Below are positions 9,295-16,574 of a stretch of 16,955 bases of DNA, one piece after another; the first letter of the stretch is position 1; each line of letters starts with the position of its first letter. This stretch comes from Fidelibacterota bacterium (lineage in GTDB: Bacteria > Fidelibacterota > Fidelibacteria > Fidelibacterales > Fidelibacteraceae). The stretch spans positions 1 to 16,955 of the forward strand of contig DAOVOB010000005.1 in NCBI GenBank assembly GCA_030629925.1, read 5' to 3'. The notes beneath the pieces are model-generated. The model did no database searches. It was not told the DNA's origin and saw nothing but the letters and a program-made list of their open reading frames with translations. The position numbers and the translations under genes are program-made.

Positions 9295-10675
9295 TGAAGT
9301 GATCTTACTTGTAGATACCTACCGCAAATTACACCGACGAGGTGCAAAAGTCAATCTGATCAATATAATTGATAAAACTCACCCGGCTGACCTTGCCTTA
9401 TTATTCCGTTCGTTTTCTCAACATGAGCGTTTGTATTTCTTTTCCCTAATAAAAACAAATGAACAAAAAGCAGAAGTTTTATCCGAAGTAGATGATAATA
9501 TTATTGTTGAGATCCTTCATTCTGTTAAACGAGATGAAATTATTAATATTTTTCGCGAAATGGACTATGATGATGAATCAAGTATTATTCGTCTTTTACC
9601 TCAGGAAGAGCAGCAAGAATTATTAAACCTGATGAAAGATGAAGAATCCCGTGAGCTTGAGGCTTTAATGGAGTATGATGAAGATACTGCCGGAGGTATC
9701 ATGAACCCGGAAGTTTTTCATCTCCATGAAAATTTAACGGTAGCCAAAGCTACTGAAGAAATACAAAAAAGTGCCGATACTGAAATGGTATTTTATATTT
9801 ATGTCACTGATGAGCGCATCCATTTGATCGGTGTGGTCTCCTTGCGTCAGCTTATTTTAAACGATCCTCAGAAAAAATTATCCGATATTATGGTCGAAGA
9901 TGTAGTTAGTATTCGCCCGGAGACCGATCAGGAAGAAGTGGCACGTCTCACCTCACGATATAATTTTGTAGCTGTCCCTGTTGTTGATGATGAAAATAAA
10001 CTTATCGGTGTGGTCACCGTTGATGATATTATCGATGTGCTTCGCGAAGAAGCCACGGAAGATCTTTTACAAATGGCCGGTTTGGGACGCGATACGGATA
10101 TTATTCTCAAATCAGTCTGGGGAAGCATAAAAAAACGTTTCCCTTGGTTATTGGCTACCTATATCGGAGGTTTGATCGCCGCATTGGTGATCGGCTTCTT
10201 TCATGATCTGCTGGGAAGCTTTGTTATTCTGATATCATTTATTCCCATTATTGCGGGCATGGGCGGTAATATTGGGACACAGAGTTCGACCATTATTACA
10301 CGCGGGCTTTTTACCGGCCGGGTCAATCCGGATACAACCTGGAAGATAGTGGGAAAAGAATTAAGAGTGGGTATTACTCTAGGACTGATCTATGGTATTA
10401 TACTGGGTGGAATAGCTTTTCTCTTAAGCTATGTGTTTCATGCAAATGGGTATGATTATTCATTAACGAATTGTATTGAATTGAGCATCGCAATTGCAAT
10501 CGGTATTGTGATCGCGATGTCATTGGCAACCTTCACCGGTACCCTTGCACCGATCGTTTTTAATTCTATGAAGATTGATCCGGCTATCGCAACCGGACCT
10601 TTGGTAACCACGACAATAGATATACTTGGAATTCTGATCTACCTTTCGATCGCAACCGGATTGATCCACTTATAA
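9284..10675 (+). CDS. mgtE: MgtE-type magnesium transporter
   Basis: A 463-residue Mg2+ channel, close to the 450 residues of Thermus MgtE. Domains in order: a cytosolic MgtE_N helical domain (about 1-130, with LLPQEEQQELL and a YDEDTAGGIMNPE link), two CBS domains (about 135-255, ending VDDIIDVLREEATED), a plug helix, and five membrane segments from about residue 285. The pore region has the family pattern PIIAGMGGNIGTQSSTI, and the last helix has GPLVTTTIDILG with Asp446 at the position of the ion-selecting Asp of Thermus MgtE. Acidic residues in the N and CBS domains are those through which the family senses cytosolic Mg2+. AAGGAG (9271-9276) lies before the ATG, inside the end of the protease gene. 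Confidence 0.95.
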   Translation: MRNNEVILLVDTYRKLHRRGAKVNLINIIDKTHPADLALLFRSFSQHERLYFFSLIKTNEQKAEVLSEVDDNIIVEILHSVKRDEIINIFREMDYDDESSIIRLLPQEEQQELLNLMKDEESRELEALMEYDEDTAGGIMNPEVFHLHENLTVAKATEEIQKSADTEMVFYIYVTDERIHLIGVVSLRQLILNDPQKKLSDIMVEDVVSIRPETDQEEVARLTSRYNFVAVPVVDDENKLIGVVTVDDIIDVLREEATEDLLQMAGLGRDTDIILKSVWGSIKKRFPWLLATYIGGLIAALVIGFFHDLLGSFVILISFIPIIAGMGGNIGTQSSTIITRGLFTGRVNPDTTWKIVGKELRVGITLGLIYGIILGGIAFLLSYVFHANGYDYSLTNCIELSIAIAIGIVIAMSLATFTGTLAPIVFNSMKIDPAIATGPLVTTTIDILGILIYLSIATGLIHL

Positions 10676-10679
10676 TGAC

Positions 10680-11381
10680 ATGAAAAAAACACCAATTATC
10701 CTATTACTTTTTCTTATTGCGGGGATCTTGGGTGCATCCGATACACTCTTTTATAAAATTACCTTACTTGGCATGCATTGTGCAAGTGTTGAGGTAATTG
10801 AAAATCAAATTGACCAAGATGTTACCGAGATCACTTACCATGCTTTTACAGTAGGCGGCTTTGACAAAATTTATAAAATTGATAATTGGTATTATTACTA
10901 TACTGATCCATCTCTATCTCATATTGACTCACTAAAGAAAGATATTACAAACCGCAATATGAAACAGCTTTATCGCGAAGATATTTACAATAATGAAATA
11001 CATTATAGTACATCTCATACACTTAAAATATCAAAGCCCGTCCATCATGTTTTATCATCTTTGATCTATCTCCAACATCATCCTGAAAATATTAGAACAG
11101 GATATGAATTTCCCTATTTGATCACAGATGAGGGCGACCTATACAAACATGAGATCAGAGTTGAAAAGAACGAAAATAAAATGCAAGATGAGGTTTATTT
11201 TAAAACAACTCATCTCAAAGGCGAAGAACTTCTGGAGCCTACCGATGTCTTTAATTGGATGATCTGTGCAGGCAAAGGGAATAAAATGCTAGCATACTCT
11301 CATCATGATCACACGATCACAGAAGGGGCTTTTTCGTTGGGATGGGGATTGCACTTGAAGGCGAAGCGCGTTTATAAGTAA
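10680..11381 (+). CDS. DUF3108-like exported protein
   Basis: A 233-residue protein with a signal peptide (MKKTPIILLLFLIAGILGAS, likely cut near residue 18-20), so it should be in the periplasm or envelope. The mature part begins with DTLFYKITLLGMHCASVEV and goes on through TYHAFTVGGFDKIYKIDNWY and YYYYTDPSLSHI. This is the beta-rich layout of DUF3108 proteins, which start with L-x-Y-x-i-x-w-x-G-i-x-a-G and go on to a thin-barrel fold. A late segment, AYSHHDHTI, is rich in histidine. Only four bases separate it from the mgtE stop codon, and no good Shine-Dalgarno site is seen, so translation may depend on mgtE. The DUF3108 assignment rests on pattern and length and is moderate. Function unknown. 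Confidence 0.62.
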   Translation: MKKTPIILLLFLIAGILGASDTLFYKITLLGMHCASVEVIENQIDQDVTEITYHAFTVGGFDKIYKIDNWYYYYTDPSLSHIDSLKKDITNRNMKQLYREDIYNNEIHYSTSHTLKISKPVHHVLSSLIYLQHHPENIRTGYEFPYLITDEGDLYKHEIRVEKNENKMQDEVYFKTTHLKGEELLEPTDVFNWMICAGKGNKMLAYSHHDHTITEGAFSLGWGLHLKAKRVYK

Positions 11382-11410
11382 AATACTTTTAATAATTACT
11401 TAGAGCTGTT

Positions 11411-12232
11411 ATGCGATTATTAAAAAATGTCTTGATCATATTATTTCTTTTTTCATATGTTTTTGCTCAGAACATTCCTTCTAGGCCGGATAGTGTAAAA
11501 ACAGGTTCCGAATTTATGGAAGCTATTCTCGGTACTGCATATTCTCAGCGCGAATCTCAAATATTTAAAGAGATAGTGAATGGAAATATACCGAACATCT
11601 TGCGTGATCTTATTACGCTTTCCTCAACTTTCCAAGATGCAAACGGGATAAATCATATTGTTGAGTATGATGTAATGCGAGATTATCTTTCTATTGGCAC
11701 GAATAAAGATTATTGCCGCATTCCTATGGGGCCACATACCGCTCAAGCAATTGCAGATACTTTTGGGTGTATATTAACGACCCCGAAATTATGTGACGAT
11801 ATTTGGAAACATGCCTCTGTACGCTTGGATCCTATCCCATATTACCCTGTGGGCGATAACAATTCACAAGTTTATCAATTCGTTAAACACAATAAGGATA
11901 TTAATGCAAGTCGGGATTCAATAAAGGGAAATAGTCACGATCTAATTGCCGGTATTAAAAAAGATATTGTTATTTGCAATGCCCTTAAATATAAAAAAGA
12001 CAAAGTAGCCATCTATGGTTGGCACTATACGAACGGGATTCCTATTCAGCCATTGTACACGGGCCATGTTGACTGGTATGTCGATTATAGCCATGGTGTA
12101 CGATTGGTCAACGCAATAGTGCGTGTGGACGGTGCAACGATGAATATTCATGATATATTAAAAGACACTGTTCTATATAAACTACTTTCAAACGAAAGCG
12201 CCAGCATGCAACAAACTCGTTATTCTTACTAG
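11411..12232 (+). CDS. Exported protein of unknown function
   Basis: A 273-residue protein with a clear signal peptide (MRLLKNVLIILFLFSYVFAQ, expected cut after FA). I do not recognise a named family. The C-terminal half has an orderly, probably conserved block: YGWHYTNGIPIQPLYTGHVD then WYVDYSHGVRLVNAIVRVDG (about residues 200-240), rich in aromatics, His and Asp. Such a block could form a metal or catalytic site, but that is a guess. Two Cys near residues 120-130 (FGCILTTPKLC) could form a disulphide in the periplasm. It starts 29 nt after the DUF3108-like gene and is the last gene of the operon; only weak ribosome-binding bases (AGAG) precede the ATG. Base composition resembles its neighbours. 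Confidence 0.75.
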   Translation: MRLLKNVLIILFLFSYVFAQNIPSRPDSVKTGSEFMEAILGTAYSQRESQIFKEIVNGNIPNILRDLITLSSTFQDANGINHIVEYDVMRDYLSIGTNKDYCRIPMGPHTAQAIADTFGCILTTPKLCDDIWKHASVRLDPIPYYPVGDNNSQVYQFVKHNKDINASRDSIKGNSHDLIAGIKKDIVICNALKYKKDKVAIYGWHYTNGIPIQPLYTGHVDWYVDYSHGVRLVNAIVRVDGATMNIHDILKDTVLYKLLSNESASMQQTRYSY

Positions 12233-12290
12233 AGAAGAAGTTGTTGATAAAATAGCCCCAAGGTCCAAAAACTATAATATGGTAAATACA

Positions 12291-12366
12291 ATCCACAGAT
12301 TTCGCTGATTAGCGCAGATTATTTTCATTATAGTACAATCTGTGATCATCTGTGTAATCTGTGGAT
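12291..12366. repeat. Imperfect inverted repeat with 30-nt arms
   Basis: The left arm 12291-12320 begins ATCCACAGATT and the right arm 12337-12366 ends AATCTGTGGAT. The outer 11 bp pair perfectly and the inner parts pair with several mismatches around a 16-nt loop. Within the right arm the word ATCTGTG recurs in tandem. It lies in the gap after the operon's last gene. It looks like a dispersed intergenic repeat or a small non-coding palindrome rather than a T-tailed terminator. No coding capacity is seen. Confidence 0.65.
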
Positions 12367-12473
12367 AGAATTATTTAATTATTATTCTGAGAATCGTGAT
12401 TACAATGACAGTCTTCTTTTCGCTTCCTCTATCAATTTATCAATCTACCAACTTTTTAATTTCGTAAAACAAA
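12367..12473. other. Intergenic remainder, no gene seen
   Basis: Low-complexity AT-rich sequence between the inverted repeat and the terminator. It contains a small palindrome ATTCT-G-AGAAT (12384-12394) and a pyrimidine-rich stretch (about 12411-12431). No open frame with a ribosome binding site is visible on either strand. Confidence 0.5.
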
Positions 12474-12536
12474 AGGGCTCGACATCCTTCTTCGCTAAAG
12501 CTACGCAGGATAAATGTCGAGTCCCTACTTTTATTT
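12474..12536. terminator. Probable bidirectional terminator between convergent genes
   Basis: AGGGCTCGACAT (12474-12485) pairs with ATGTCGAGTCCCT (12514-12526) with a single bulged base; CCT and AGG (12486-12488 and 12507-12509) can extend the stem inward. T-rich bases follow on the plus strand (ACTTTTATTT, 12527-12536), and on the minus strand the flank reads TTTGTTTT. The element could therefore stop both the long plus-strand operon and the minus-strand PEPCK transcript. The loop TTCTTCGCTAAAGCTACG is long for a classical terminator. Confidence 0.6.
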
Positions 12537-12538
12537 GC

Positions 12539-12566
12539 GAGTCACGTTTTACGCGTCACAAGTTAC
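12539..12566. repeat. Degenerate 7-bp-phased tandem repeat
   Basis: Four units follow each other in strict 7-base phase: GAGTCAC, GTTTTAC, GCGTCAC, AAGTTAC. Each ends in TCAC or TTAC. The last unit overlaps the stop codon of the PEPCK gene (minus strand, 12565-12563). The array is short, so chance is possible, but a second 7-phased array occurs at 16458-16506. Confidence 0.45.
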
Positions 12567-14212
12567 GACTTCAGTTTTTCAATAACCGATTTTAATGATT
12601 CCAGTGCATCGGCAGGAAGTTTATCCATTCCACCTTTTTCAGTATCGCGGGAGGCAATATATTTAATGCGATCATTGAAACGAGCTACAAATTCTTTGCG
12701 ATATTCCTCATTCTCCAAAGAAGTAGCAAAACCTTCTATATCCATTATCTCGATATCTTCAAAAGGTTTCCATGGCTTGAATTTAGCTTTCTTTTCGATG
12801 ATAGATTCTATGATACCCAGTGTGTGTTTGGGCTCTACTTTTTTACCCATAAAGAAACCGGTATTCAATACATAACAATCAACGCCATCTTCAATAAGTT
12901 TTTTAAAGCGGGAATAATCCAGTTCAAGTGCGTAGGTTCGGAAAGGATTTGCGTAGGGTTCTACGACAAGAGCATTTGGATCCACACCGGGAGCCAGACG
13001 CTCGGCAGAGGTTCGCTTGGTCGCCAAAGTAGCACCCATGGCCGATCCGAGAGACGCACCATCCAACTTGATCACCGGTGGAATAGTAGGATCTTTCATC
13101 AGCCAAAAAATTGAATTGATGGGATCATCTATACGATCAACTCGATTGGGTGTCCAAAGTTTTGATTTGACGGCACGGCCATTTCCATTACGCAGGTCTT
13201 CAGTGACCGGATAAACCTTACCATCTTCGTATTGAATCGCCCCGTTATTTTGCAGTGTGAGTATAAATTTATTATCCTCACAGTTCATGGGATAATCCTG
13301 AGTTTTATCAAAATATGCCGGTTCAAGTGCAATGGAGTATTTTTCATCTGCATTGATAATGAATGCATCATCATGCAGGACTGTTACATCATATTTATTA
13401 TCATGTTTTGCATGAGTGATAGTCGATTTTCCAGAGCCGGATAGTCCGAATACGGCAACGGTATAATTATGGTCTTTTCCAAGATTGTAGCGCTTTAAAC
13501 CACCGTGACAGGAAGCGTAGCCGTTGCGGGCAGCTGTGCCCCAGCCAAGGGTAAGAGTACCTTTCTTGTGTTCGCCAAAATAACGCATACCGAGTAGTGC
13601 GGCACAGTTGTATTCAGGATCAAAGAAAGTCATTCCCAGCGGGTGATCTTCATGTTTCCAATCGGGATCGGAAAAGATATAGACATCACCTTCTTGTAAT
13701 TCGCGCGAATTGGCATAACGAGTTTTGATCTCATCGCTAAAATATTGAAAGTTGAGCATCCATGATAAAAGTACATTTTCATGGTTCTCGGGAATAAGCA
13801 AGTGAGCTTTGACCATAAAATCTTCATCTAAACCGATAACCGTCTCGGCATGATACATCTTGCGATAACGAGTGCCATAAATGGCTTCGCGGATCTTGCC
13901 TGAATATATTTTCATATCCACATTCGGTTCGCCCACAATGCGACGTGCTGCAGCACAGCGTCCAAAGACCGTACCGTCATTAAAGAGCAGTACATTGGCA
14001 TCTTTTGGAAGTCCTTGTTCTTCCGGTCTGTAAATAGGCATGCCGGTAAGTTCAACTGTGCCGGGTGAAAGTCGAGCCAACGAATAGGCTTCTGCTACTG
14101 TTTTTACCGGGATGACATTGTTGCCGACAAATGCGGATTGAATGGTCGTCCGGATCATCGAAGTGACCTTTTGGAATTCTTTATCATTGCGATAATGACC
14201 GATCGTTGCCAT
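12563..14212 (-). CDS. Phosphoenolpyruvate carboxykinase (ATP-type) homologue
   Basis: A 549-residue protein of the ATP-dependent PEPCK family, which interconverts oxaloacetate plus ATP with PEP plus CO2 plus ADP. The nucleotide loop FGLSGSGKST has Lys262 (E. coli Lys254), and the kinase-2-like metal site HDD has Asp281 and Asp282. Just before the P-loop, GEHKKG and SCHGGL match the family's metal-binding Lys and His (E. coli Lys213, His232). The N-terminal half and the region after the kinase motifs (DGASLGSAMGATLATKRTSA) differ clearly from E. coli PEPCK, where G-R-S-P-K-D-K and P-V-S-R-L-T are expected. It is therefore a divergent clade, and its activity should not be taken for granted. 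AAGGAG (14225-14220) precedes the ATG by seven bases. It follows the aminotransferase gene by 21 nt on the same strand, so the two form an operon. Confidence 0.82.
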   Translation of the reverse strand: MATIGHYRNDKEFQKVTSMIRTTIQSAFVGNNVIPVKTVAEAYSLARLSPGTVELTGMPIYRPEEQGLPKDANVLLFNDGTVFGRCAAARRIVGEPNVDMKIYSGKIREAIYGTRYRKMYHAETVIGLDEDFMVKAHLLIPENHENVLLSWMLNFQYFSDEIKTRYANSRELQEGDVYIFSDPDWKHEDHPLGMTFFDPEYNCAALLGMRYFGEHKKGTLTLGWGTAARNGYASCHGGLKRYNLGKDHNYTVAVFGLSGSGKSTITHAKHDNKYDVTVLHDDAFIINADEKYSIALEPAYFDKTQDYPMNCEDNKFILTLQNNGAIQYEDGKVYPVTEDLRNGNGRAVKSKLWTPNRVDRIDDPINSIFWLMKDPTIPPVIKLDGASLGSAMGATLATKRTSAERLAPGVDPNALVVEPYANPFRTYALELDYSRFKKLIEDGVDCYVLNTGFFMGKKVEPKHTLGIIESIIEKKAKFKPWKPFEDIEIMDIEGFATSLENEEYRKEFVARFNDRIKYIASRDTEKGGMDKLPADALESLKSVIEKLKS

Positions 14213-14233
14213 GGGCTAGCTCCTTTTATCTTG

Positions 14234-15529
14234 TTACTTTTGCTCTTTACACGCTTGGTAAAGATTCTCGAATAATTGCTCAATATTATCAAGCGCAACC
14301 GCTGAGTAAGCCAGGCGGATAACGCCGCGAATATAGATCGTACCGGTGTTATATTTTTCGATCAATAATTTTCTGATCGCATCACCATCAAGTCCATCTG
14401 CAAGTGCTACGCACATGAAATAGCCGGAGTTATAGGGGAGGGGTTTGAAATATTCCGCATAACGTCCCCCGTTTTTTTTAAGGACATCCTTTACTCCATT
14501 ATAACGCGATTGAAGCAAATTAAATTTATCCCGTTTATCTTTAGCATAGTCAGGATGATTGTAAGTTTCAAGAAGTAGAGATTGTGAAATATGAGGCGCT
14601 GACGACACGCTGCCGCGAATACCACCGGCAGTTTTTTCTTCAAGCATAGAATAAACATCTTCATCAAGGTTTTTCCCGGCATATGTAATAAACCCAACAC
14701 GAAAGCCCCAAACATAATCTTCTTTGGTAGCACCATCTATCTTAACGGCTAGGACATTTTCATGAATTCCTGCTACATGTGCGAATACGGACTGTGTGTC
14801 AACATCATCTTCATAGACGAGACCAAAATATGCATCATCGCAAATTAGCAGAATATGGTTACCTAGTTCCGCACTAGCTTTAACAATAGATGTGATCTTT
14901 TTCATTTCGAGCTTTGTGGGTGTGTATCCCGTGGGATTGTTTGGGAAATTCATTGCCACAACCTTTTTGCCAACTGGTCCATTTAATAAACGATCTTCAA
15001 GACCTTGGAGATTCATGCCATCGCCGTCATAAAATGGGTACATGTCAAAATTTACATCACAGCGTTCTTTGACCAGCATGTTGTAATTTCCCCAGTATTT
15101 ATCAGCTATGATCACCGAATCACCCGCATCCAGAAAAAGAAGAGATGTAATGCTTAAACCATGACTAAGTGCAGCTGTAACAACAGGCAGGCTTGTTGCT
15201 TTTCCCTTTAGGGCTGGGTTCTTTTCAACTTGCATGCTTTTCCATTTGGTACGCATCGCGGGGACGCCTGAACATCCCGCATAAGGAAAGATCGTTTTTG
15301 GGTCAAGATTGATAAGCTTACCGAGAGAACTTATATGCAAAGGACTTTGGTCATCTTCAAGAGCTATTCCAATAGTTGCGTTAATAGCAGTACCCTTTGC
15401 CTGCATGCTTTGAGAAAGGATACCGGATTTGGGAAAATAAGATTCTTTGCCCTTTTGTGAAAGCAACCCGAATACGACAGGTGCTTTAGATTTTAATTTG
15501 TCATTAAGTTCTACGGCGCGAGGGTTCAT
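14234..15529 (-). CDS. Class I/II PLP-dependent aminotransferase
   Basis: A 431-residue fold-type I aminotransferase. Cofactor motifs: NFPNNPTGYTP (Asn-Pro-Thr-Gly loop at 198-201), DDAYFGLVYED with Asp232 and Tyr234 next to the PLP ring, and the lysine region AVKIDGATKEDYVWGFRVGF with Lys269 as the likely Schiff-base lysine and Arg277 as the phosphate-binding arginine. The C-terminal domain includes NSGYFMCVAL and a late arginine in IRLAYSAV that would bind the substrate carboxylate. The substrate is not visible; aspartate would fit with the PEPCK gene that follows, and alanine or other amino acids are possible. AAGGAG (15540-15535) lies five bases before the ATG, and a hairpin lies just upstream. 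First gene of a two-gene minus-strand operon. Confidence 0.88.
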   Translation of the reverse strand: MNPRAVELNDKLKSKAPVVFGLLSQKGKESYFPKSGILSQSMQAKGTAINATIGIALEDDQSPLHISSLGKLINLDPKTIFPYAGCSGVPAMRTKWKSMQVEKNPALKGKATSLPVVTAALSHGLSITSLLFLDAGDSVIIADKYWGNYNMLVKERCDVNFDMYPFYDGDGMNLQGLEDRLLNGPVGKKVVAMNFPNNPTGYTPTKLEMKKITSIVKASAELGNHILLICDDAYFGLVYEDDVDTQSVFAHVAGIHENVLAVKIDGATKEDYVWGFRVGFITYAGKNLDEDVYSMLEEKTAGGIRGSVSSAPHISQSLLLETYNHPDYAKDKRDKFNLLQSRYNGVKDVLKKNGGRYAEYFKPLPYNSGYFMCVALADGLDGDAIRKLLIEKYNTGTIYIRGVIRLAYSAVALDNIEQLFENLYQACKEQK

Positions 15530-15543
15530 GGCAACTCCTTGTT

Positions 15544-15560
15544 AGGCAGTATTTCTGCCT
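15544..15560 (-). promoter_or_regulatory. Leader hairpin upstream of the aminotransferase RBS
   Basis: On the minus strand AGGCAG and CTGCCT (6-bp perfect arms, 5-nt loop AAATA) are followed after three bases by the AAGGAG ribosome binding site. The hairpin could stabilise the mRNA 5' end or affect ribosome access. Symmetry seen; role inferred. Confidence 0.4.
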
Positions 15561-15599
15561 TTGGTTCTTTAATTTCGTCGAAGCTTGAAAATGAACAAC

Positions 15600-15614
15600 T
15601 GATCTAAAAGATCA
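15600..15614. promoter_or_regulatory. Operator-like palindrome
   Basis: TGATCT-AAA-AGATCA is a perfect 6-bp dyad. It would lie just downstream of the transcription start predicted from the minus-strand promoter at 15651-15623, a position suited to a repressor of the aminotransferase-PEPCK operon. No regulator gene is in the window. Confidence 0.4.
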
Positions 15615-15622
15615 ATTTTATT

Positions 15623-15651
15623 AATATAGAGATTTTATTTCAGAAAGTAAA
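15623..15651 (-). promoter_or_regulatory. Candidate sigma-70 promoter for aminotransferase-PEPCK
   Basis: On the minus strand TTTACT (15651-15646) stands 17 bases before TATATT (15628-15623). The -10 matches five of six consensus bases and the -35 four of six. In this AT-rich stretch chance matches are common, so confidence is modest. Confidence 0.4.
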
Positions 15652-15858
15652 TTAAAATATGTTAGCAAAGTGCGGAAATATATAAAAATTATTCAATAAA
15701 AAGCATTCGTTTTAGATAATAATTCGCTAAAACAATAAATTACATGTTGATTTAGTCTTTTGAGACTTGTTTCTAAATGTGAAAAAAATGTAATGAATCA
15801 TAAACGGGAATGACGTTTTAATAATGAAGTATTAACAAAGAAAATTGAATACTATCAA
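15652..15858. other. AT-rich divergent intergenic stretch
   Basis: Over 200 bases without a supported gene between the two promoters. Short dyads are visible: GTTTTAG (15709-15715) with CTAAAAC (15727-15733), and AGTCT (15754-15758) with AGACT (15763-15767). They could be regulator sites for the divergent aminotransferase and asparaginase genes, but nothing shows function. Confidence 0.4.
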
Positions 15859-15887
15859 ATGACAAAAACGTATACAAGCGTTATAAT
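15859..15887 (+). promoter_or_regulatory. Sigma-70-type promoter for the asparaginase gene
   Basis: ATGACA (15859-15864), five of six bases of the -35 consensus, is followed after exactly 17 bases by TATAAT (15882-15887). Transcription would start near 15894 and give a leader of about 55 nt before the ATG at 15949. This is the best promoter match I found in the window. Confidence 0.65.
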
Positions 15888-15948
15888 CCTTGATTAGAAT
15901 ATGTAAAATGTTGTAAAATCAATAAAGAAAAAATTAAGGGTTTTTAGC

Positions 15949-16458
15949 ATGAAGCAAATTACATTTATTACCACAGGCGGTACGATAGAAAAGACTTATG
16001 ACGAACATAGTGGTGCATTATCGAACCAGCATTCAATTTTATCTAAAATTCTTAGTACTTTGCGCTTACCTGAGATTACCATTAATCAGCGAAATGTGAT
16101 CTTTAAAGATTCTTTGGATATGACCGAGAGCGACCGTGAGATCGTTCTTGATATTACTCGTCAAGCCATGACCGGCTCAGATGCTATTATCATTTTACAT
16201 GGAACGGACACTCTGGAACAAACCGGCCGTCTGTTGTATAATGAGATCAAAGATCCGAAATGCCCCATAATTTTTACCGGTGCTATGCGACCCTATGAAT
16301 TTCGTGATAGTGATGCCGCGCAAAATGTCACAGAAGCCCTTTTTGCTTCAACATTTGTAGGGCCGGGTATTTACGTTGCTATGCATAATCATCTTCTTAG
16401 TTTTCCCGGAGTAAAAAAAGATCGGGATAAACTGACGTTTGTAAATGATGAATTATAA
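15949..16458 (+). CDS. Single-domain asparaginase-like protein
   Basis: A 169-residue protein that corresponds to the N-terminal domain of L-asparaginases, which hydrolyse Asn to Asp plus ammonia. The nucleophile motif TTGGTIEK has Thr12, the second catalytic motif HGTDT has Thr86 and Asp87 (E. coli type II Thr89, Asp90), and the family's GAMRP follows at 111-115. Classical enzymes have about 320-340 residues with a second domain that closes the active site across the dimer; that domain is absent. The stop is not followed by a continuing asparaginase frame, and short stand-alone asparaginase-domain proteins are known in bacteria, so this looks complete rather than broken. AAGGG lies before the ATG, and a good promoter lies upstream. 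It diverges from the aminotransferase-PEPCK pair, with which it may share a path from Asn. Confidence 0.83.
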   Translation: MKQITFITTGGTIEKTYDEHSGALSNQHSILSKILSTLRLPEITINQRNVIFKDSLDMTESDREIVLDITRQAMTGSDAIIILHGTDTLEQTGRLLYNEIKDPKCPIIFTGAMRPYEFRDSDAAQNVTEALFASTFVGPGIYVAMHNHLLSFPGVKKDRDKLTFVNDEL

Positions 16459-16510
16459 ACGATAAACGATAAATATTTTATTCATCATTCATAGTTCATC
16501 GTTTTTTTTT
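16458..16510 (+). terminator. Intrinsic terminator built from 7-bp-phased repeats
   Basis: AACGATAAAC (16458-16467) pairs with GTTCATCGTT (16494-16503) at nine of ten positions, and T residues run on to 16510, as in a Rho-independent terminator for the asparaginase gene. The left arm touches the stop codon. The same stretch reads in 7-base phase as AACGATA, AACGATA, AATATTT, TATTCAT, CATTCAT, AGTTCAT, CGTT. An overlapping perfect 9-bp dyad, ATGATGAAT (16445-16453) and ATTCATCAT (16480-16488), gives an alternative stem. Confidence 0.68.
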
Positions 16511-16512
16511 AC

Positions 16513-16546
16513 AAAAAACCCTTCTCCGTTTTCCAACAAAGAAGGG
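16513..16546 (-). terminator. Intrinsic terminator of the RloB-like gene
   Basis: On the minus strand CCCTTCT (16546-16540) and AGAAGGG (16525-16519) form a 7-bp stem with a 14-nt loop, followed by six T residues (complement of 16513-16518). It lies 29 nt after the stop codon of the minus-strand gene, and back to back with the plus-strand terminator. Confidence 0.75.
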
Positions 16547-16574
16547 CTGTATTTACGTTTCATGGTTTTAATCG

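Noticed and set aside
12289..12368. DnaA boxes and a replication origin
   Set aside because: Only near matches (TGTGGATAG and its partner) occur, one in each arm of the inverted repeat, with no cluster or AT-rich unwinding region, so the palindrome explains them.
15530..15948. A small gene or sRNA in the divergent gap
   Set aside because: No open frame with a ribosome binding site and no terminator were seen; only promoter-like elements and short dyads are supported.
16458..16506. CRISPR array
   Set aside because: Repeat units are only 7 bp, degenerate and contiguous without spacers.
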